Below, piece by piece: positions 34,249 to 47,912 of a stretch of DNA of 64,000 nucleotides (within the stretch, counting starts at the first letter, position 1; each line of letters opens with the position of its first letter). A program made the position numbers and the translations under genes. This DNA is from Nematostella vectensis (lineage: Eukaryota > Cnidaria > Anthozoa > Actiniaria > Edwardsiidae). Location of the stretch: assembly GCF_932526225.1 (NCBI RefSeq), contig NC_064037.1, positions 4,794,703 through 4,858,702 on the forward strand, read 5' to 3'. A model generated the notes under the pieces. It worked only from the letters and a program-made list of their open reading frames with translations. It was not told the DNA's origin and did no database searches.

Positions 34249-34480
34249 TCAATGATAATCATGTGTGGCGCCAGCTTCGTATGAAACGTTGTCAACTTCT
34301 AATTTCTCATCAACGCAGTTTAACCGTGCCGCTACAGCGGCCAAGTACGTGAAGACCTGTTTTAGCCCTATCGTTGGTTAGTAGTCCACACCTATTTTAG
34401 GGTTGAGTTGTATGACCTCCAATTTCAAAGAAGAAATTCTTTACGTTTCAAATTTTATCTTATTAACCTCAAATTGACTA

Positions 34481-35345
34481 CAGTTGAAGCTCTCGTAAGC
34501 GACCACCTTGGGAACTGATAATTGTGGCCGTTAACGGAGCTGGTCTTTCACGAGAGCTTGCTCTCATAAGCTACCACTGGGCGCCAAAAACTTGAACAAT
34601 AGGTGTTGGTCGCTTACGGGAGCTTAATTAAAATGGAATCCAAAAGTTATCGTGATAATAACAACGCTGTAATATTTTCGTTTATTGCTTGATTTTAAAA
34701 CTAGGTATTTAACTTTTTTTTAATAGCTATTAAATCTACGCAAGGTAGCTTGTTATGCTCGTTTATATCGACGACTTTTCGTCATGAGAATATCTTCTGC
34801 GTCTACGACGATCGCATGGCGTCTTTTGTTAGTCGATTTCTAAAGCGTGCAACAAACGAGTGGATGGCTATTGTAACTGGAAAAAGGATAAATCGTGGAG
34901 CTGGCAATGGACTAGAGATTCCTTGCATTTACACATTTTCTGAAGACAAAGAAATGTCAATCCCATGGTTGAAATTGAAGTTAGAAAATTGAAATTATGA
35001 AATTCTTTAATGGTTGCCTACTGGAGTTCAGCTTTAGTGAAACATGACATCATTTCTGCTTTATATGTGATTTCAGCATGCATTGGATATGATGTTTATC
35101 AGGTGTTGACTCGTGTTGTAGAGCCAAAAATCATTGTGGTCGCTTACGAGAGCTTAAAAATAAAAGAAAACCTCAGTTGGTGTTTTGAAATTGTGGTCGT
35201 TAACGAAGCTGGTCGCACCGATAAGGTGGTCGCTTACGAGAGCTTAGAATTACAGAGTTTGTGACAATTCAATCGGTGATTCGTGATCGTGGTCGTTATC
35301 GGAGCTGGTCGCTTACGAGAGCGGTCGCTCAGAGAGCTTCGACAG
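34481..35345. mobile_element. TA-flanked inverted-repeat MITE (Tc1/mariner-like)
   Basis: The ends CAGTTGAAGCTCTC and GAGAGCTTCGACAG are near-inverted copies flanked by TA on both sides (34479-34480 and 35346-35347), as in Tc1/mariner insertions. Near both ends the motif CTCTCGTAAGCGACCAC or its complement is repeated several times. The one internal frame of note (34750-34992) has no transposase motif, so the copy is probably non-autonomous. Confidence 0.65.
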
Positions 35346-35347
35346 TA

Positions 35348-36219
35348 TCTAAAATTTGTTTTTGTATAATACTGGTCGGCCTTCTCGCGCAGATGACGTG
35401 AATTCGGCGATAGAGGCAAAAGCGCAACTATACTTCAAACATTGTTATGACAGTTATAGCATCAAAATAAGGATGAATCAATTGCGAAAGTTCGCAAGGT
35501 CAGTTTTTAGACGACTTTCGTGTGCTACAAATTGGAGTGTTCAGTATTACTTTGAATTTACAAAAAAAATCAATCGCGCAAATTTTGAGAATTTTGTTTA
35601 ATAGTAAAAATAATGCCTCATCTAAACTTGTATTAAACTTCAAAGAGCAGTAAATTTAACGTCATCTGATAAAGCAAAGATTAATTAATAAAAATTCAAG
35701 GAACCGCTCATATCGCCCTTAATATAATTCTTTCATAATGAACCAATGGAACCTTAAACGGCGTCGATTCGTGATTTTATTCTAATGCGGAAACCACACC
35801 ACACAAACACACCAAAACATTAAATGCCTTTGCGCAGTTTTGTATTTACATTTTAAATTTAAAATAAATCTATCTTTCCTAAAAGAAAACTACTATGGTA
35901 CATATGTAACCACAACTTCACACGAGGAAGGGCATAAAATACCATGTGCACCAGAGCTTCCAGACTTCTCTTGTCCAGTGAGGCTCTGGTACCCAGAATA
36001 GGCATAAAAGTGCACAAATCTTAAAAGATGCCTTTACATAAACACTGTTATGCCAAGGGGTTGTAGATAAATAAAAAAACACTGGTAGTTTTACAAAAAA
36101 GTAAAAGTTTAAAACATTCAAGTTTAAAATATTTCTAAGAATCAACGGATTAAGAATGAGTGAAACGTTATAAGCATGGTCCACACCTTGAAATAAAACA
36201 TCAAATATAAAGCTCTGGT
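35348..36219. other. 3' flank of the coiled-coil gene
   Basis: This AT-rich stretch lies downstream of the minus-strand coiled-coil gene. It should contain its 3' untranslated region. A possible polyadenylation signal on the minus strand is TTTATT (read AATAAA) at 35776-35781, about 440 bases past the stop codon. No coding exon is seen. Confidence 0.45.
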
Positions 36220-39200
36220 TCATTTTCTATGATATCGGCTTTCAGTTGGGGACAAGTCTCTAAGGTTTGCCACCTCATGCGAAGAACGAACTTGATGTCT
36301 GTCAATGTAGTCATCTATGTTGAGTAGGAACACAGCAGTGCTGTCCGACATGTCCGTGAAGCTTGACATTTTCCTAAGTCCAGAAGAAGACTCGGAAACC
36401 TGCACCCCACCCTTCTCTGTTGGCTCGGATTTGACCGATCGCGGGGAGTTAACAACACCATTGTGTTCTTCGAAGTTCGTATTTGTTTTTGGGTCGAGCC
36501 GACTTCGCTGCTGCTCCGCGTACAAAGAGCTTAACGAGCGTCGCTGCTCGATGGTCGGTCTTTCAACAGCCCTAAGCTCCCTCGCGCTGTCATCCCTAGT
36601 AGCGGATGACTTGAAATTAACCTCCTTTAGGAGATTCGGTAGGATTGTTGGAATGCGAGATATGTCCATTGACTGATTGTGTGAGAGATTGCCCGCGTTT
36701 CCCTTCCCTGGGATTGCGGTTGACGCTCTTGGGAGATTAACCGGTGAAGTCGATTCTCGTCCATGGCGGCTTACAGAATGATCTGTCTTCTGCAGCCAGG
36801 AATAAGTCGAAAAACTAGGATCGTAATTACTTGAATCACTTTGTTTGTTCGATCGATAATCCAAGTTTAGTCTACTTTCCAGCTCTTGAGTAGTTTTCTT
36901 GTCTACCCTCACTTTTCCGGCTGAAATTCGGTTCAACTCCTCCTCAAGATTCCTACCCCAATTCTTCTCCGCTACTTCAAATGCTGTTTCAGACTCAGGA
37001 CTATAAAACTCGATATCAGAATCATCCTTGGAGTCAACCTCCCAGTAAAAAGTGTCGTCAATGTTCGTTGGAAGGTCTAGTTCTAAGCCGAGGTCCTCTT
37101 CATCTAATTCGATCTCAAGATGAGGAACGTAAGTATGGACTTTGTGTTGTTCATTAGGAAGCCGACAGAAGTCTCGTAAAAGTGGGTCTTCGCGATTCGA
37201 CATTCTGTTTCTTGGTGAATAGTACTCATTAGTGTATGTTTGACTAACTCTGTCACTACCAGATGGGTATTCGCGCGTTTTTCTGGATAATGATTTGAGA
37301 TGATCCAAAGGCTGACAATCATTTACGCTCTCAGGGCTTGAATGGTATCTTGGGCTAGCTTTGTCGATCTCGAAAGATCTAGATATAAGTCCGCTAATGC
37401 GCGAGGCAGTACTGCTTCCTGAATCGTTCAACTTTCTGCTTTCATTGTATTTCAACTCATTTTCTAAGACCCTCTCTTTCTTTTTGAGTGTGTCAACCCA
37501 TTTCTTTTCCAGAGCTTGCCTCTCTGTCGACAACTCCTTTTCCAGCCTGTCCTTCTCCTTTAATTTTATCTGCAGCTGCTGACTTTCGGCGACTTTGCGC
37601 TCCATTTCGACTTTCTCTTGACTCAGCTTCTGCTGAAGGTCGCTTATTTGCTTGCGCTTCAACGACAGAATTCTCTTCTCGCGTTGCAAGTTTTCTTCCA
37701 GAAGATTCTCATAGTACTTAGACCTTGCCTCGTCTCCCGGGCTGGTGCTAGAAGTTATGTGTGCCATCTGCCGGAGCAACTTGTCCTCTATGACTTTGTG
37801 TTTCTCTCTAAGCTTTTGCAACCGGTCGACAAGTAGGCGCCGCTGCTCCTCCAGGTGCCGAAGCTGGCTCGTTAACACCTCTTGGATCCGTCTGTCTGCG
37901 AACTCCGCCGACCGGATCTTTTCTTTGATGTCCTTTATCATGTCCTCAATCTCACGAATGTGGGACTGGATCTCTTTTTCCTGCTTTGCTTTAGTCTCGC
38001 GTAGTGCCTGCAGCATGCCGGAAATAGCGTCTTTTGTGAGTGGCTTGTCAGGAGAAGCGTTAGGCTGCAAACATTCGTTTACCGACGACAATCTACTATC
38101 TCCATACTTTGTTTTCAGATCCAGAAGCTCTTCCCTTAACTTAAGTTCTAACTGGTTCCTCTCCGACATCAAATGTTCCATAAATTTCATGAGCTGAGAA
38201 AGGCGACCTTTGTCGCTGGCATCTGATCCTTCATTCCTCTCTGCAGTTCTTGAGGAAATAAACCTTTCTGTTCTTTTTAAGCTTTCATTTTCAACTTTCA
38301 GCCTCTCGTTCTCGTCTCTGAGTCGTTCGATTCGCTTACTATCAGCATCGTGAACCTTACGCTGTCTCTGCTCCCTTACGCTTTTGAGCAACTCGGCGTT
38401 CTCATCCCGAAGTCGTTTCAATTCCCCTTTCATGTAACCTTCTTCATCGTGATTTCTCGCAATTTCCTCTTCCATGCCTCTCATCTTCGACTTCAACGAC
38501 TTGATGTACTTCTTCAGTTCGTCAACCTCTTGTCTTTTGTACCTTAGCTGATCTTCAATTGCTCTCTTGTTTTCGTCAAACTCCTCTTCCAAGAGCCGTT
38601 TTGTCGATTCGATCTTCTCCCATGCTAGCCTCTCGACGTTTTTGCCCATCTTACTCCTCAGCACTTCGAGGTCAAGCATGTGGCTTTCTGTCAAAGCCTT
38701 CGACGCATTTTCTTGCTGGACCAGACTTTCTAGGCGAACCATCAACTTGTCTAGTTCATCGGCATGATCCTTAGTCATTCTGTCTTGGCGCTGCTGGTAC
38801 TCAGACTCGAGCTCTGCCTTCAATGACGCTATTTCGCTCTCATGCGTTTGCGCTGAAGTTTTTATGTCTTCTTGTAGACTGCTTAGTTTTTCAGTAAGAA
38901 TCCTATTTTCCTTCTGCAGATCGGAGACATCAGATGACTCTTTACTTACAGTTGAATCCCTCTTAACAGCTGCTATCACTTCCAGCTGTGAGGACAACGT
39001 TTCAACTTGATCACGATATTTGACGATCTGCTGTTCTTGTTCCTGTATAGCGTTTTGTAACGTCTTTCGTTCAATTTCGTACTTTTCCTTCAAGCTCTCG
39101 GTTGCTTCTCTGTGTCTGTCTTCATGCTCTTCCAAGCACGTGCTCTTTTTATGAAGTTCACATTTTATTGCTTCTACTTCATTACATTTAATTTGTAATT

Positions 39201-42200
39201 GCGTTGTCAGCTTCTTAACCTCTTTCATGTGCTCGAGTTTTATCGCCTCTGTTCGATTGTTCATCTCCCTTTGATGCCCCTCTTCCAACTCAACCTCGAA
39301 ATTGTTTTCAAACGCAATCTGGTTTTTCAGCAAGTTCAACTCATTCTCGTAGTGTCTTTTCAACCTTTCGTTTTCAGTTTGTAATATAACTATTTGTTCT
39401 GAAAATCCCTTTACTTTAGTCTCATTGACACTATCCAAACGTTGTTGAAGCTCTTCGATACTTTCTTTTTGTACCTCTGTTAATTTTTCAAGGGCAAGTA
39501 CTTTGTTTTGCATCATATTCCGCTCGACCTCAACCTCCTTCTTGAATGATTGCAAAGTGAAGCAATGCTTCTCTTCATTTTCTCTGATGTTGGATGCGTT
39601 TTCGTCGTCCTTGAGCTGCCCGAGTTGTTCAAGGTTTGCAACCATTCCCTTGAGGGCCACCACCTCGATTTCTAACTCTTTTGTCTTTGCCATGTATTCC
39701 TGTTCCTTTTTAGCAAATATATCTTCATAATTCATTCTTAAAGTAGAATTCAGTTCTTCGTGCTCTTTGAAAAGTTCCTCTTTCATGCGCTCCACACTTG
39801 ACATGTTGTCCGAGTTCTGTGCTTCCCTAACTGATTGCAATTCCTTTTCTAAACCAGCTGACTTACATTTCTCAGCTTCCAGCTCCTGTGATGTTTCCCT
39901 GATGAGGGTATCCCGTTCTGCCACCCTTTCGTCCATAGTATTAGACAAACTCACAAGCTTTTGACTTAAGTCATCTCCTTTATGGATAGCATCGTCTAGC
40001 TCTTGCGCAAGCTGGTCAATTTTCCCATCGTACATCTCTATGACAGCTTGCTTCGCTTTATCCATGTTATGAATATTTCGCTGAAGCTTAGCGGTAGACG
40101 CTTGCGATTCTTCCAGCTCTTTTAAAAGTCTGGTATTTGACTGTTGTAACTCATCGAGTTTACGCTCAAGATCATTGACTCGCTCCTCTTTGGTCGAGGC
40201 TTCTTCCTCTGCTTTGTCATTCGATGCGGGGTTTTTGTCTTGTACCTGACGCTTATCACTTATCTTTTCCTTTAGAACATCGACCTCTTCGCAACGCTCT
40301 CGCAAGAGTTCCTGTAATGTTTCAACCAAGGCGCCTCCACCTTCAACTTCTTTCCTCATTTTATCCAACTCTCTACTCTTTTCTTGGAACTCTTCTTTTA
40401 GCCTTTCGATTTGCTCCTCCCTTTCTTGCAACGTTTGTTTGAGTTTTTCAGTTTCAACACTTCTTTCTTTTAACTCACCTTCTAAATACGTTACTTTATG
40501 AAGAAGCTCTTGAACTTTCTCGCCATTGTTGTTTCTATCCTTAAGATTGGAAATCTCCTTTTCCAGGGCTTTTATCTTGTCTTCATAGCTCTCAATGACT
40601 TTCGGATTATCGGTTTCTTCGCTTTGTTTTGACTGTCTTTCAAGTTCTTTGAGCTTTTCTTCCATTTGCTTCACCCTTTCAATGTCCTTCTTCTGTTTGG
40701 TTGTTACGCCTTCAAGTAGTTTAACTTTTTGGCTGAGCTGATTATTCTGGTTCATTAGCTCTTTGTTCTTGCTCCTTTCAGAAACCAACTCTTCGTAAAT
40801 AACTCTAAGCTTTCCTTCATATTCCTCCTTTAGCTTCTGGCGTTTTGCTCCAGCTTCTTTTGCCAATTGTTCCCTTTTCTTTGCAATTTGCTCCTCAAGT
40901 TCCTCTTTTAGTGATTCAAGCTCTTTCTCGTGCTGGCTCAGCAGGACGCCAAACTTATCATGACCTTCGTATTCCAACTCTTCGATTAAGGACTTGTACC
41001 TATCATTCTCCTTTTGCAGTTCCTCAATGTGATCCTTGTATGTCTGCGTATCTTCCGTTACACTCTCTGTACTCGTGTTTCCTGTCTCGCTCTTTAATCG
41101 CTCAACCTCTTGAACTAGACTGACAATTTCCTGCATGTGTCTGTTGTTTGCGAGTTCCAGTTCACCATTATTCTGTTTCTGAGTCTCGATATCGTCCTTG
41201 AGATTTGCAATTAAAAGCTCGTACTTTACTTTGATGTCATCAAGACTACTAGCTCCCTTCCTGTTTTCATCTTCCAAAGCCTGAACTTTTTCTTTCAGTT
41301 CAGCAACTTGAAAATTGAATTCGTCAGACTGCTTTTTCTTTTCCTGTAAGATATTGCTATTCGACTCTTTGACGGACTCAAGTGTGGCCTTGAAAGCTTG
41401 GAGTTCATGTTTTAAATCTCTGTTTTCATGTAAGAGCTGTTTGATCTCCTCATTTACCACACCTTCCTCATTTTCCTGTACGCTTCCAATTTTTTTAGTA
41501 AGATCTGAAATCTCCTCTCCATGTGAGGACTTCAACTGCTCCTTTTCGATCTCAATCTCCATTACCCTCCGTTTTGACAGTTGCAGCTCCTCCGAAACTT
41601 GTTCCAGTTTGCTTTCGAGTTGGTTCTTGTCTTTACGAATAGCCTCAAAATCCTTATCTTTCTTAGCTGCGTTTTCTAATGCATTATTCAAGTTAGAATG
41701 AAGTTCCTCCATTTGCTCAAAATGTTTATTCTCCATAGCCCTCTTCACCTCGGTCAGCTCGTAACAGTTGGCAGTGGCATCTTCCAAGTCTTTCTCCAGA
41801 TCAGCGACTCTATCGGTCAACCCTTGAACTTCCGATGTCCGCTTATCCACTAGAGACAGCTTTTCTTTTTTCTCATTGAGGTACTTTTCTTGTGTTTCTT
41901 GTAACTCTTTTTCCAAGCATTGTAGTTTCTCGGAAAACTTTTCAATTTCTTCAAAATGCTTTACTTCGATGTTTTTCTTTTCCTCCTCCAGTTCAACGTT
42001 TGTACTTTGAGAATCACTTAAATCTTGTTCAAGCTGTGCTATCTTTATCGCAGTCTCCGAGTCAACCTGACCTCCCTCTAGCTCAAGACACCTCCTACGA
42101 CTTTCCTCGAGATCGTTTTCAAGCTCTTTTATCTTTTCCGTCAAAGACTCAACCTTTTCCGTAAGCCTATTGTCCATGGCTCGCTTGGCTTCTTCAAGCT

Positions 42201-45200
42201 CTGCGCAATTAGAAATATAAGATTCCAGTTGTTTAGAAAGATCATCCACAATTACACTTAATTCCTGCCTCTCTGCCGCCAGCTTGTCGAAATTTTCATC
42301 TTTCTTTTTATTCGAGCTTTCCAACGTTTCTAGCTTTTCCTTCGAGAGCTTTACTTCATCCTCATACGCTTGCATCAGCGCCGATTTCTCCTCCCCCAGT
42401 TTCTCCGCTTTTTTCATATATATGTTTACCTCTTCCTGGAGAGTTCTCACCTCTCCCTCTTCCATTTCGTCGTATTTTCTTTTCATATTTTCGAGTTGGG
42501 CTCCATAGTTCTCCACTAACATTCTGTTGCCATCTTCCAACTCCTTGACCTTTGCTTTGTAAATCTGTAGCTCATGTTCAAGAGTCTTCATCCCCTCTTC
42601 CTCGATGTTTTCTGTCATTTTATAACGCTCCTCCACTTCGTCCATTTTGTTTTTGAGCTCGGAAAGGTCCCTTTCGTACTTCTCCATAAGTTCCTTGTTC
42701 TCCTGTTCCAGCTCTTGACATTTACTCTTGTAAGGCTGCAGTTCGTCTTTGACCAGCGATAGCTGTTTCTCGAACTGTTCCTTTTGTTGAGCCTCAAATA
42801 CTTCTTGGTTTCTTTGCTGAACCTGTTCCATCTGAAGCATTATTTCAGAGACTTCGCTTTCGTATTTCTCCTTCAAAGTACGATTTGTTTCCTCGAGCTC
42901 TGATCGACCCTTGACAATATCCTCCTCGTATTGCTTTCTAAGAGTCCGCTCAACTTTATTCACCTTTTCATTAAGCTCTCCTTGGTACTTCTCTTTCAGC
43001 TCCTTGGCCTTCTTCTCCACCAATGCCTTACACTGCTTCTTCAACTCGTCTTCGATAAACTTCACTTCTTTTTCTTTTTCGGCTTTGAACGCCTGCACTT
43101 GCATCTCTACGTCCCCAAGTTTGGCTTCGTAGTCGGCGACCTTTGCCCTCTCCGCGCTTAGCTCCTGCTCGAGACTTTCGACCTTAGACTGAAACTCCTC
43201 TTTGATGACAAACACCTGTTGCTGGGTGGTGTCCACCTCGATGTAAGATTGCCGTCTCTCCTCTGACAACCCTCGCATTCTTTGCATCAGATCTGTTATC
43301 TCCTCGGCGTGATCATTTTTGAGGGACTGAATCTGTTCTTCCATGTCGACGGTAACCTGCAAAAGTAGGTTAGGCATTTGTATAGCGCAAATGGACATTA
43401 CGACATACCATATCCGCTTCACAAATAGGGCATATTACAATTACAAGTATGTGTGTCAGTAGGTAAGCACTTTCACTGAAGATGATGCTACAAGACAACA
43501 TCCCAAACAACTCTATTACGTTGTCCTTGTACACGTTGATGTACTCTGTGTAGCGAGACAAAACCGTCTGAGCTTCATCGAAAAAGGAGGGGCCCAAAGT
43601 CTCCAATGTAAAAAGACAGGATTTTACCCAAATGTAAAAGTCACAAGCTGACCTAAGCCGTATCAAAACCCGGGTCCCCCGTCGTTAGAAACGCAGCCCA
43701 AAACCAATGTGAAAATACCTAAACCCTAGCTCTCCTAACCTGCTCCAGGTCCGACTGGTGCTGAGCGCGGATCTGCCGCTGCATCGCCAGGATTTTATCC
43801 TCGTAGTCATTCCGTTGTCGCTCAAACTGCTGCTCCCAATCCTCCTCAATCCTGTGCACATTATCGTCCAACTCATTTTGAAACTGCTCCTTTAGCTTGT
43901 TGGTAAGGTGGTCAACCTGTTTCTGATACTGCGCATGGATGCGTTCCAACTCTTCAGCCATGCTTCCGTCCTTGATTGTAACTCGCATTAGCTCTGGGTG
44001 ATCCCTATCCTCCGAGCTCTCGCTTAAAGAGCCATTCATTCCAGCCGCCTCGTTGTATCCTATGTCACCGTTCGCCACAAACTCTCCCGCTTCAATCGAG
44101 TTACTCCGCGAGGATTGCTGCTGCATCGAGAGCTTCCTGAGCTTATCCACTTCAGCGTTGGAGCGCTCTAACTGACTCAGTAAGTCGTCGATCTCAGTAC
44201 GATGCTGGTGTATAAGCCGATCTTTCACCGCTAGAACCTCACGACGGAATTTCGTCTCTTCCTGCTCTAGTCGATGCTCCATACTCTCTTCCAAATCGGC
44301 CATCTTGCTTTTTAAATCGTCGATCTCCTGTATTCGTTCTGTTAGTTCAGAATCCCTCGCATCACTCTCTCCTTTAGCCAGCCGCTCCTTCAATTCCTCC
44401 ACTTCCCTCTCATAGTTCGCCTTCAATTCCTTCATCCTCTCCTCTACCAAACTCTCAGTATCGCTATTTTCTAGTTTATCAAGCTGCGCTCTCAGCTCTT
44501 CAAGCTCAGACTCGTGTTTCTCTTGCTCTGATTCCATTTCCATTTGCGTTCTTAGCAAATTCTTCTGAAGCTTGTTGATATGGTAATTCTTATCCTCGAT
44601 AGTGTTTCTTAATTTTTGAATCTCACGTTCGCACTCCTTAATGTGTGTCTCGGTATTTCCAGAACCATTACTTGTAAAATGTTCAGAGAAACTTGAAGAT
44701 AAGACAGCTAGCTCTTCGGCGTGTTCGGCTTGTAATTTGTCTTTTTCGCTGACCAACTCATCAATTTGTTTTTTCAGTTGTGACACTTCGGCTAAAAGAC
44801 CGTCTCGCTCTTCTTTAATCTGAAAAAAAAAAAAGACGTAACCACTTCAATACTTGTTAATTCTAATATCAAATTATACAATTTTTCACCAAGTTAGTGA
44901 TAGCTTTGCGAAAAACAGTTATACTAGAAAAACTGACACCTACGGCCTTCTCTATGGTATGATTTTAAAGGTTCAAAATTGAGAAAATGGATTTTAAAAC
45001 ATCCTTAGCTAATATAGAAATATATTCTATACAATTGCATATCCTAGTAAAAAAATTTTTGCCTGAACGCCAATAATTGTAATTTGAATTCAATGTTCTT
45101 GTGTTGCCATCAAAACTGTTACCGCATTTACACGAATAAATGCCTCACCTGAATAAGCGCCTCCGCTAATAACCCCCTTGAACCAAAACTATTTATAAGC

Positions 45201-45830
45201 GCCCCCACGAAAAAGCACCCCCTAGTTTTAATGTAACCGTGTGTAAAAGGACTTTCAAGAAAGAGACAAATACTTAGTGGATGTTCACATAGAATTATGC
45301 CACTAATTCAGAAATGTTGTCTATTCCCCCCCCCCCCCCTACAACGGCCAAAAGTCCACTTTCGGTTCTCAATAGACGTGCTATTTGGAAACAAAATAAA
45401 TAGAGCATAAGCTAGTATGTCATCAATACATAAGTCAGACTATTCTGCAGCCAAATCCAACAATAAACGTCCCGTGGAGATAGTGCAAAGGCACTAAAAA
45501 ACACTTTTGTTATTTCGGAGGTGGTCAGATTTTTGTCAGAAAACTCACTCATTCCCTCCACCCCCCGTCCTCCAGGAAAACTAGGTATATATATATATAT
45601 ATATTTTTTATGTCGCACCCTCCCCCCCCCCCCAAGAAAAATCTTGGGTATGGGCCTGTAAATTCCATTTGAGGAAGGTGGTATTAACTACTTGGTTATG
45701 ACTTCTAGCAGGCTCGACCAATGTCAGATGAGCACCTACCGTTTGAAATTCTTGTTGTTTCCTTTCAAGCTCAGAAATTGAGGGTTCGGTGGTATTTATG
45801 GTGTTTTCCATGGCTGTGGCCTGTAGAGCA
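36220..45830 (-). CDS. Giant coiled-coil protein, about 2762 residues
   Basis: Minus-strand exons are 45740-45830 (ATG at 45811 in GCCACAGCCATGG, a near-perfect start context), 43740-44819 and 36220-43356. All join in phase 0. The last exon codes 2378 residues without a break. Residues from about 20 to 2050 are almost wholly heptad-type, Glu/Lys/Leu-rich coiled coil with short Ser-rich gaps (for example SSRSNSIEAG). The final 350 or so residues are Ser/Pro/Asp-rich and probably unfolded, with acidic patches (IELDEEDLGLELDL). Such proteins usually tether or scaffold at centrosomes, the Golgi or the cytoskeleton. I saw no PACT, GRIP or kinase motif, so no orthologue is named. Earlier 5' exons are possible, and one candidate is listed separately. 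The gene is intact, so it is very likely functional. Confidence 0.85.
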
Positions 45831-46092
45831 ATAAGAAATGCCAGCATTGAAAAAAGGATTTTGCACAAATCCGACAGACTGCTCTATCTACAGGATAGGA
45901 TGGCACAGGGGTGTGATCATCATCAAAAGGTAGAAGTGTTTACATCTTGGACTTCCTTGGCTACCATTAAACTCTGCTATTCACCACAAAGACACTGATG
46001 GTGTCAGTGATGATGAGTAATGCAGATAACTGTAAAAAAGTGAAGGTGTAGGGGAGAACAAGTTGTGGGGGAGAGCAAGGCATGCAATAGGC

Positions 46093-46247
46093 CATTCCAG
46101 CTATAAGCTTGTGCGCATACCCCAACCACCAGAATTCAGCAGTTACCTTTTTAAGCTTACACCAAATGAAACCTGTGCTTTATGATGGTAGTTGAAGTAG
46201 GTTTCCATGCTGTGTGAAAGGCATGCTTATAGCTGGAATAGCCAATT
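46093..46247. mobile_element. Short hairpin MITE
   Basis: GGCCATTCCAGCTATAAGCTT near 46091 has its inverted partner GCTTATAGCTGGAATAGCC near 46229-46247. The approximately 155-bp span can fold back on itself and carries no gene. It looks like a small inverted-repeat element next to another dispersed repeat. Confidence 0.5.
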
Positions 46248-47881
46248 GACTAGCCTGCGTAGCAAGCCCTAAAGGTTGGAAAAAAAGGAGATAGAGACGA
46301 GATGCACACGCTGGATGAGGGGGGCTCGCAGCTGACCCCCCTTTTTTTTTGTATATCCAATTGGCACCACTCACACCAAGTAGACATTCAAGGCCTTGTA
46401 ATATTACACACCCGTCATAAATTGCAGTTAAAGGGTGATATCGACAGCAGAATACATGGTATACAGAGGAAACATTATTTTACCTGTCTATGAGTGAAGA
46501 AAACTGGACACACAGTATTGTGTGCTTGTGTTTTTTTCTTATAAATGCAGCGTTTATGGTTGTCATATTGAAAGGTGTGAAAATAAAATAATCTGAAGCA
46601 GTATATAGTAAACTTAAGGTGAGGATTGTTAATAATTAAAAGACTTTAGGTGAGGATCAACCTATTCATTACTATCATATACTAAAAGCTAACACTAGCA
46701 TTTTCACTAAAATACTAACTAAAATAGAACCAATAACACCATAGTATAAAGATGATTTTTTTTCACATTCATTTCTAAAATCATGGTTGAATTGCATTGT
46801 TGTAATGGTTTTTGGGAAGAAAACAAAGGCAATGACATACCGGGTATTTTCAGTGAAGTAAAATTAAAGAAAGTTATATTCTGGTATCATCCTAATAAGG
46901 AAATCCGATAAACATTATGCTCAATTTGAGGTTTCTCACCATTCATATAACCCCCACAGCTGATCAAACTCTCAATTACTCGTACAATACACAACTCCAG
47001 CGCTAAAATCAGCTCTAACTTATTAAATTGTATCGCATATGAAGAGAGAAAAACACACATTCAACTAAAGAAACCTGTACAAGAGTCAGCCTCGTCATGG
47101 CCTTCAAGTCTCGCCGATAGCATTTGACACGATTGTACCAAATTTGATATAGTAATCCGACAGATATACACCTAGGCTTAGGGGGCTATATGCGTCTATT
47201 CGAACTATGTAAATAAGACTAAACTGGAATAATTGCATTAGAAAGTTTAAAAAATAATGGAGTATTGTTGTTCACATTTTGCATAAGAGAATGACAGAAT
47301 ATCACTAAAAACGTTACAATACCAACACCTGCGTTATATAGACCTCAAGACACGAATAAGTCACATTCTGTAAAAGTCTCACTCTCAAGAGAGAAACAAG
47401 TAGTGCTACCATTAATCAAGAACTACAGTTACTCGTTGATAATAGTAGCGCACAAATAAATATGAAAAGTTTAATCGTTCAAATGACACACATAGAAAAG
47501 GCCCTACTTCGAGAATATAAATTGCATTAACGAGAGAATCATGTTTTGGAGTACATTACATCTTTGAACACATCTTATTGTAATAAGAAAACTCGAGCGA
47601 TGAACGAATATATTAACGAAACATAAAACTTCTGTTTATATACACCCGTATAACTTGATATCTTGTAGTTACAACGCGTGATGGATAATAAGTGCTACGG
47701 TTTATCTAGGTATTGTGAAATGCTAGCGCTAGTATTGGTGACATTGCCTGACAATTCGAGATCCATGTTGACCGCCATGTTTTGAATTTTGATCAAGCCT
47801 CGAATGATAGCGTTGCTAAATGACGGTAGAATTCGGTTATTTCTCAACTGGTGGTTCGAATCTACATGGGACTACACTCAC

Positions 47882-47912
47882 CTTCTAACCTATCAACGGT
47901 TTTGGACGCCAT
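47882..47912 (-). CDS. Candidate first coding exon (MASKTVDRLE)
   Basis: ATG at 47912 in ACAATGGCGTCC opens ten codons and one base, and then a consensus donor GTGAGT follows. The start resembles animal first exons. It could belong to the giant coiled-coil gene, but its phase does not join directly to the exon at 45740-45830, so an extra exon would be needed. It could also be untranslated or chance. A second start (ATGGCGGTCAAC) lies about 130 bp further downstream on the same strand. Confidence 0.25.

Noticed and set aside
36317..43161. Many plus-strand ORFs of 60-150 codons inside the coiled-coil gene
   Set aside because: They are antisense shadows: Glu/Lys-rich coding gives Ser/Phe/Leu-rich open frames on the other strand.
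43357..43422. Start of the giant ORF with MKRIWYVVMSIC
   Set aside because: These codons are intron; the acceptor at 43357-43358 joins in phase to the upstream exon.
47840..47880. tRNA-like GGTTCGAATC box
   Set aside because: No matching A box or cloverleaf stems could be drawn around it.
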